DNA of 33,675 bases from Lachnospiraceae bacterium (GTDB lineage Bacteria; Bacillota; Clostridia; Lachnospirales; Lachnospiraceae). The notes below the pieces were generated by a model, which worked only from the letters and a program-made list of their open reading frames with translations, ran no database searches and was not told where the DNA came from. The stretch is from the NCBI GenBank assembly GCA_024683645.1, contig JAIKYA010000003.1:1-33675 (forward strand), given 5' to 3'. The translations under genes were made by a program, and so were the position numbers. Shown piece after piece: positions 32,709 through 33,675 of this stretch; position 1 is the stretch's first letter; the number at the start of each line of letters is the position of its first letter.

Positions 32709-33675
32709 TGACAAATCGTATCTGTTAGCTAAGATAAAAACAATGAAAAGCCGGATGAACACCGGGATCATGATGAGAAGCATCTTCAATCTCATGATCA
32801 TCGGAGCGGCTCTTTGTGTGGCTGTGGAGGCGTATTCGGTTTTCAGACCGTTCTATCATGCGCATCTGGCGGCACTCGCGATACTGGCAGTATCGCTCAT
32901 AGCGGGTATCGTATGCGGCATACTGAAATGCAGAGGCATGAAAGAGGCCTGCGGTCTGATAGACAGTCACGGCATGAAGGAAAGCGTGATCACCGCTTAT
33001 GAGAATATGGACAAGGAAGATTACATATCGGTGATGCAGAGATCCTATGCAGCCGGTCGTGTCAGGGAAAAGGAAGATGAGATAAAGCTTCCTCTGAACA
33101 TAGGTGTCATAAGGATACTCGGACTTTTATGCCTGCTCCTTGTAAGCATATGCCTGGCTCTGCTTCCGACAAAGGCAAAGGAAACGGCTGAGGAACAGCA
33201 TGAGGTAAAAGTGGAAGCCAAGGCTGTCGAGGAAGAGATAGAAAAAGCGATAGAAGAACTGGAGTCCATCGATAAAGAAGGATTGACGGCGGACGAGCAG
33301 CAGAAGCTTGAAGAGATGATAGAGAGCCTGAAGGCTTCACAGGCGGAAGTAGCGGGAGCCCAGAGCATGACAGATATCAATCAGGCAGTACAGAGACTCG
33401 ATTACAAATATGCGGATATCTCGGATGTACTGAGTCAGATGGCACAGCAGGTCGCAGACAGGGAGATGAACGAAAAGGAAGAGGGAGAGCGTGAGCCCGG
33501 AGCCACGCCCACTCCTACACCTGTGATGATGGCGAACAACCAGTCGCAGAGCAGTAATTCCCCGCAGCAGGCAGGCGGCAATTCCCAGACCGGACAGCAG
33601 CTGGCCAATGCATCACAGCAGATGCAGAACCATATGAGCGGAAATCAAAACGGAAATAACCAGCAGGCCCAGAAC
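32701..33675 (+). CDS. Membrane protein with coiled coil and Q/N-rich tail (3' truncated by window edge)
   Basis: The frame from ATG 32701 is open for 325 codons to the right edge; it overlaps the permease stop by 8 bp. The product has two N-terminal hydrophobic helices (about 27-46 and 54-75), a third (about 135-155), then an acidic, Glu/Lys-rich coiled-coil region (about 160-220). A TPTPTP linker follows, and a tail very rich in Gln, Asn and Ser (about 275-325). I do not recognise a family. Hydrophobic start plus coiled coil is reminiscent of DUF4175-like proteins encoded near MoxR and DUF58 genes, but those would lie beyond the window. It probably belongs to the same ABC-linked cluster. 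Confidence 0.8.
   Translation, partial: MNNDKSYLLAKIKTMKSRMNTGIMMRSIFNLMIIGAALCVAVEAYSVFRPFYHAHLAALAILAVSLIAGIVCGILKCRGMKEACGLIDSHGMKESVITAYENMDKEDYISVMQRSYAAGRVREKEDEIKLPLNIGVIRILGLLCLLLVSICLALLPTKAKETAEEQHEVKVEAKAVEEEIEKAIEELESIDKEGLTADEQQKLEEMIESLKASQAEVAGAQSMTDINQAVQRLDYKYADISDVLSQMAQQVADREMNEKEEGEREPGATPTPTPVMMANNQSQSSNSPQQAGGNSQTGQQLANASQQMQNHMSGNQNGNNQQAQN

Overview
The window looks like chromosome from a Gram-positive clostridium, most likely the Lachnospiraceae or a close relative. The basis is a dcw cluster in Firmicute order, an asp23-nusB-xseAB-ispA-dxs-tlyA-nadK-recN block typical of Clostridia, proteins of clostridial type, and heavy use of ATA (Ile) and AGG/AGA (Arg) codons. 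Nearly all genes are on the plus strand and tightly packed, often with ATGA or TAATG overlaps. The species cannot be fixed from sequence alone. No rRNA, tRNA, CRISPR array or intact mobile element was seen.

Layout. 1-162: the 3' end of an alpha/beta-hydrolase-like gene. 233-781: a decayed Tn916-type tyrosine integrase with a nonsense codon and an in-frame deletion, ending in three TTGGTGTCA repeats. 823-2800: ychF and lgt. 2801-3471: a 671-bp gene-free region with a 62-bp tandem hairpin-repeat array, a terminator, a sigma-A-type promoter and a 10-bp-periodic MraZ-type operator. 3472-13566: division and cell wall cluster mraZ-rsmH-ftsL-spoVD/ftsI-mraY-murD-ftsW-divIB-ftsZ, without murG, murB, murC or ftsA, closed by two terminators. 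13695-17663: deoB, prfC and a transglutaminase-like lipoprotein. 17726-18355: a LUD-domain protein. 18503-26864: asp23, nusB, xseA, xseB, ispA, dxs, tlyA, nadK, recN, behind a strong promoter. 26939-28393: glgA. 28397 to the right edge: four membrane or ABC-type genes, the last cut by the window end.

How the genes work together. The dcw block makes lipid I and lipid I precursors (MraY, MurD) and builds the division machine (FtsL, DivIB, FtsW with its class B PBP, FtsZ), probably autoregulated by MraZ. The second block joins RNA and DNA maintenance (NusB, exonuclease VII, TlyA, RecN) with isoprenoid supply (Dxs, IspA) and NADP synthesis (NadK). The last block looks like an ABC exporter or envelope complex whose accessory membrane proteins have no recognised function.

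Most noteworthy: the 62-bp array, whose hairpin arms change together between copies; the MraZ operator laid over promoter, start site and RBS; the acidic insertion next to the catalytic serine of the division PBP; and the four-gene membrane cluster, whose permease carries a 13-residue-repeat tail and whose last member ends in a Q/N-rich tail.
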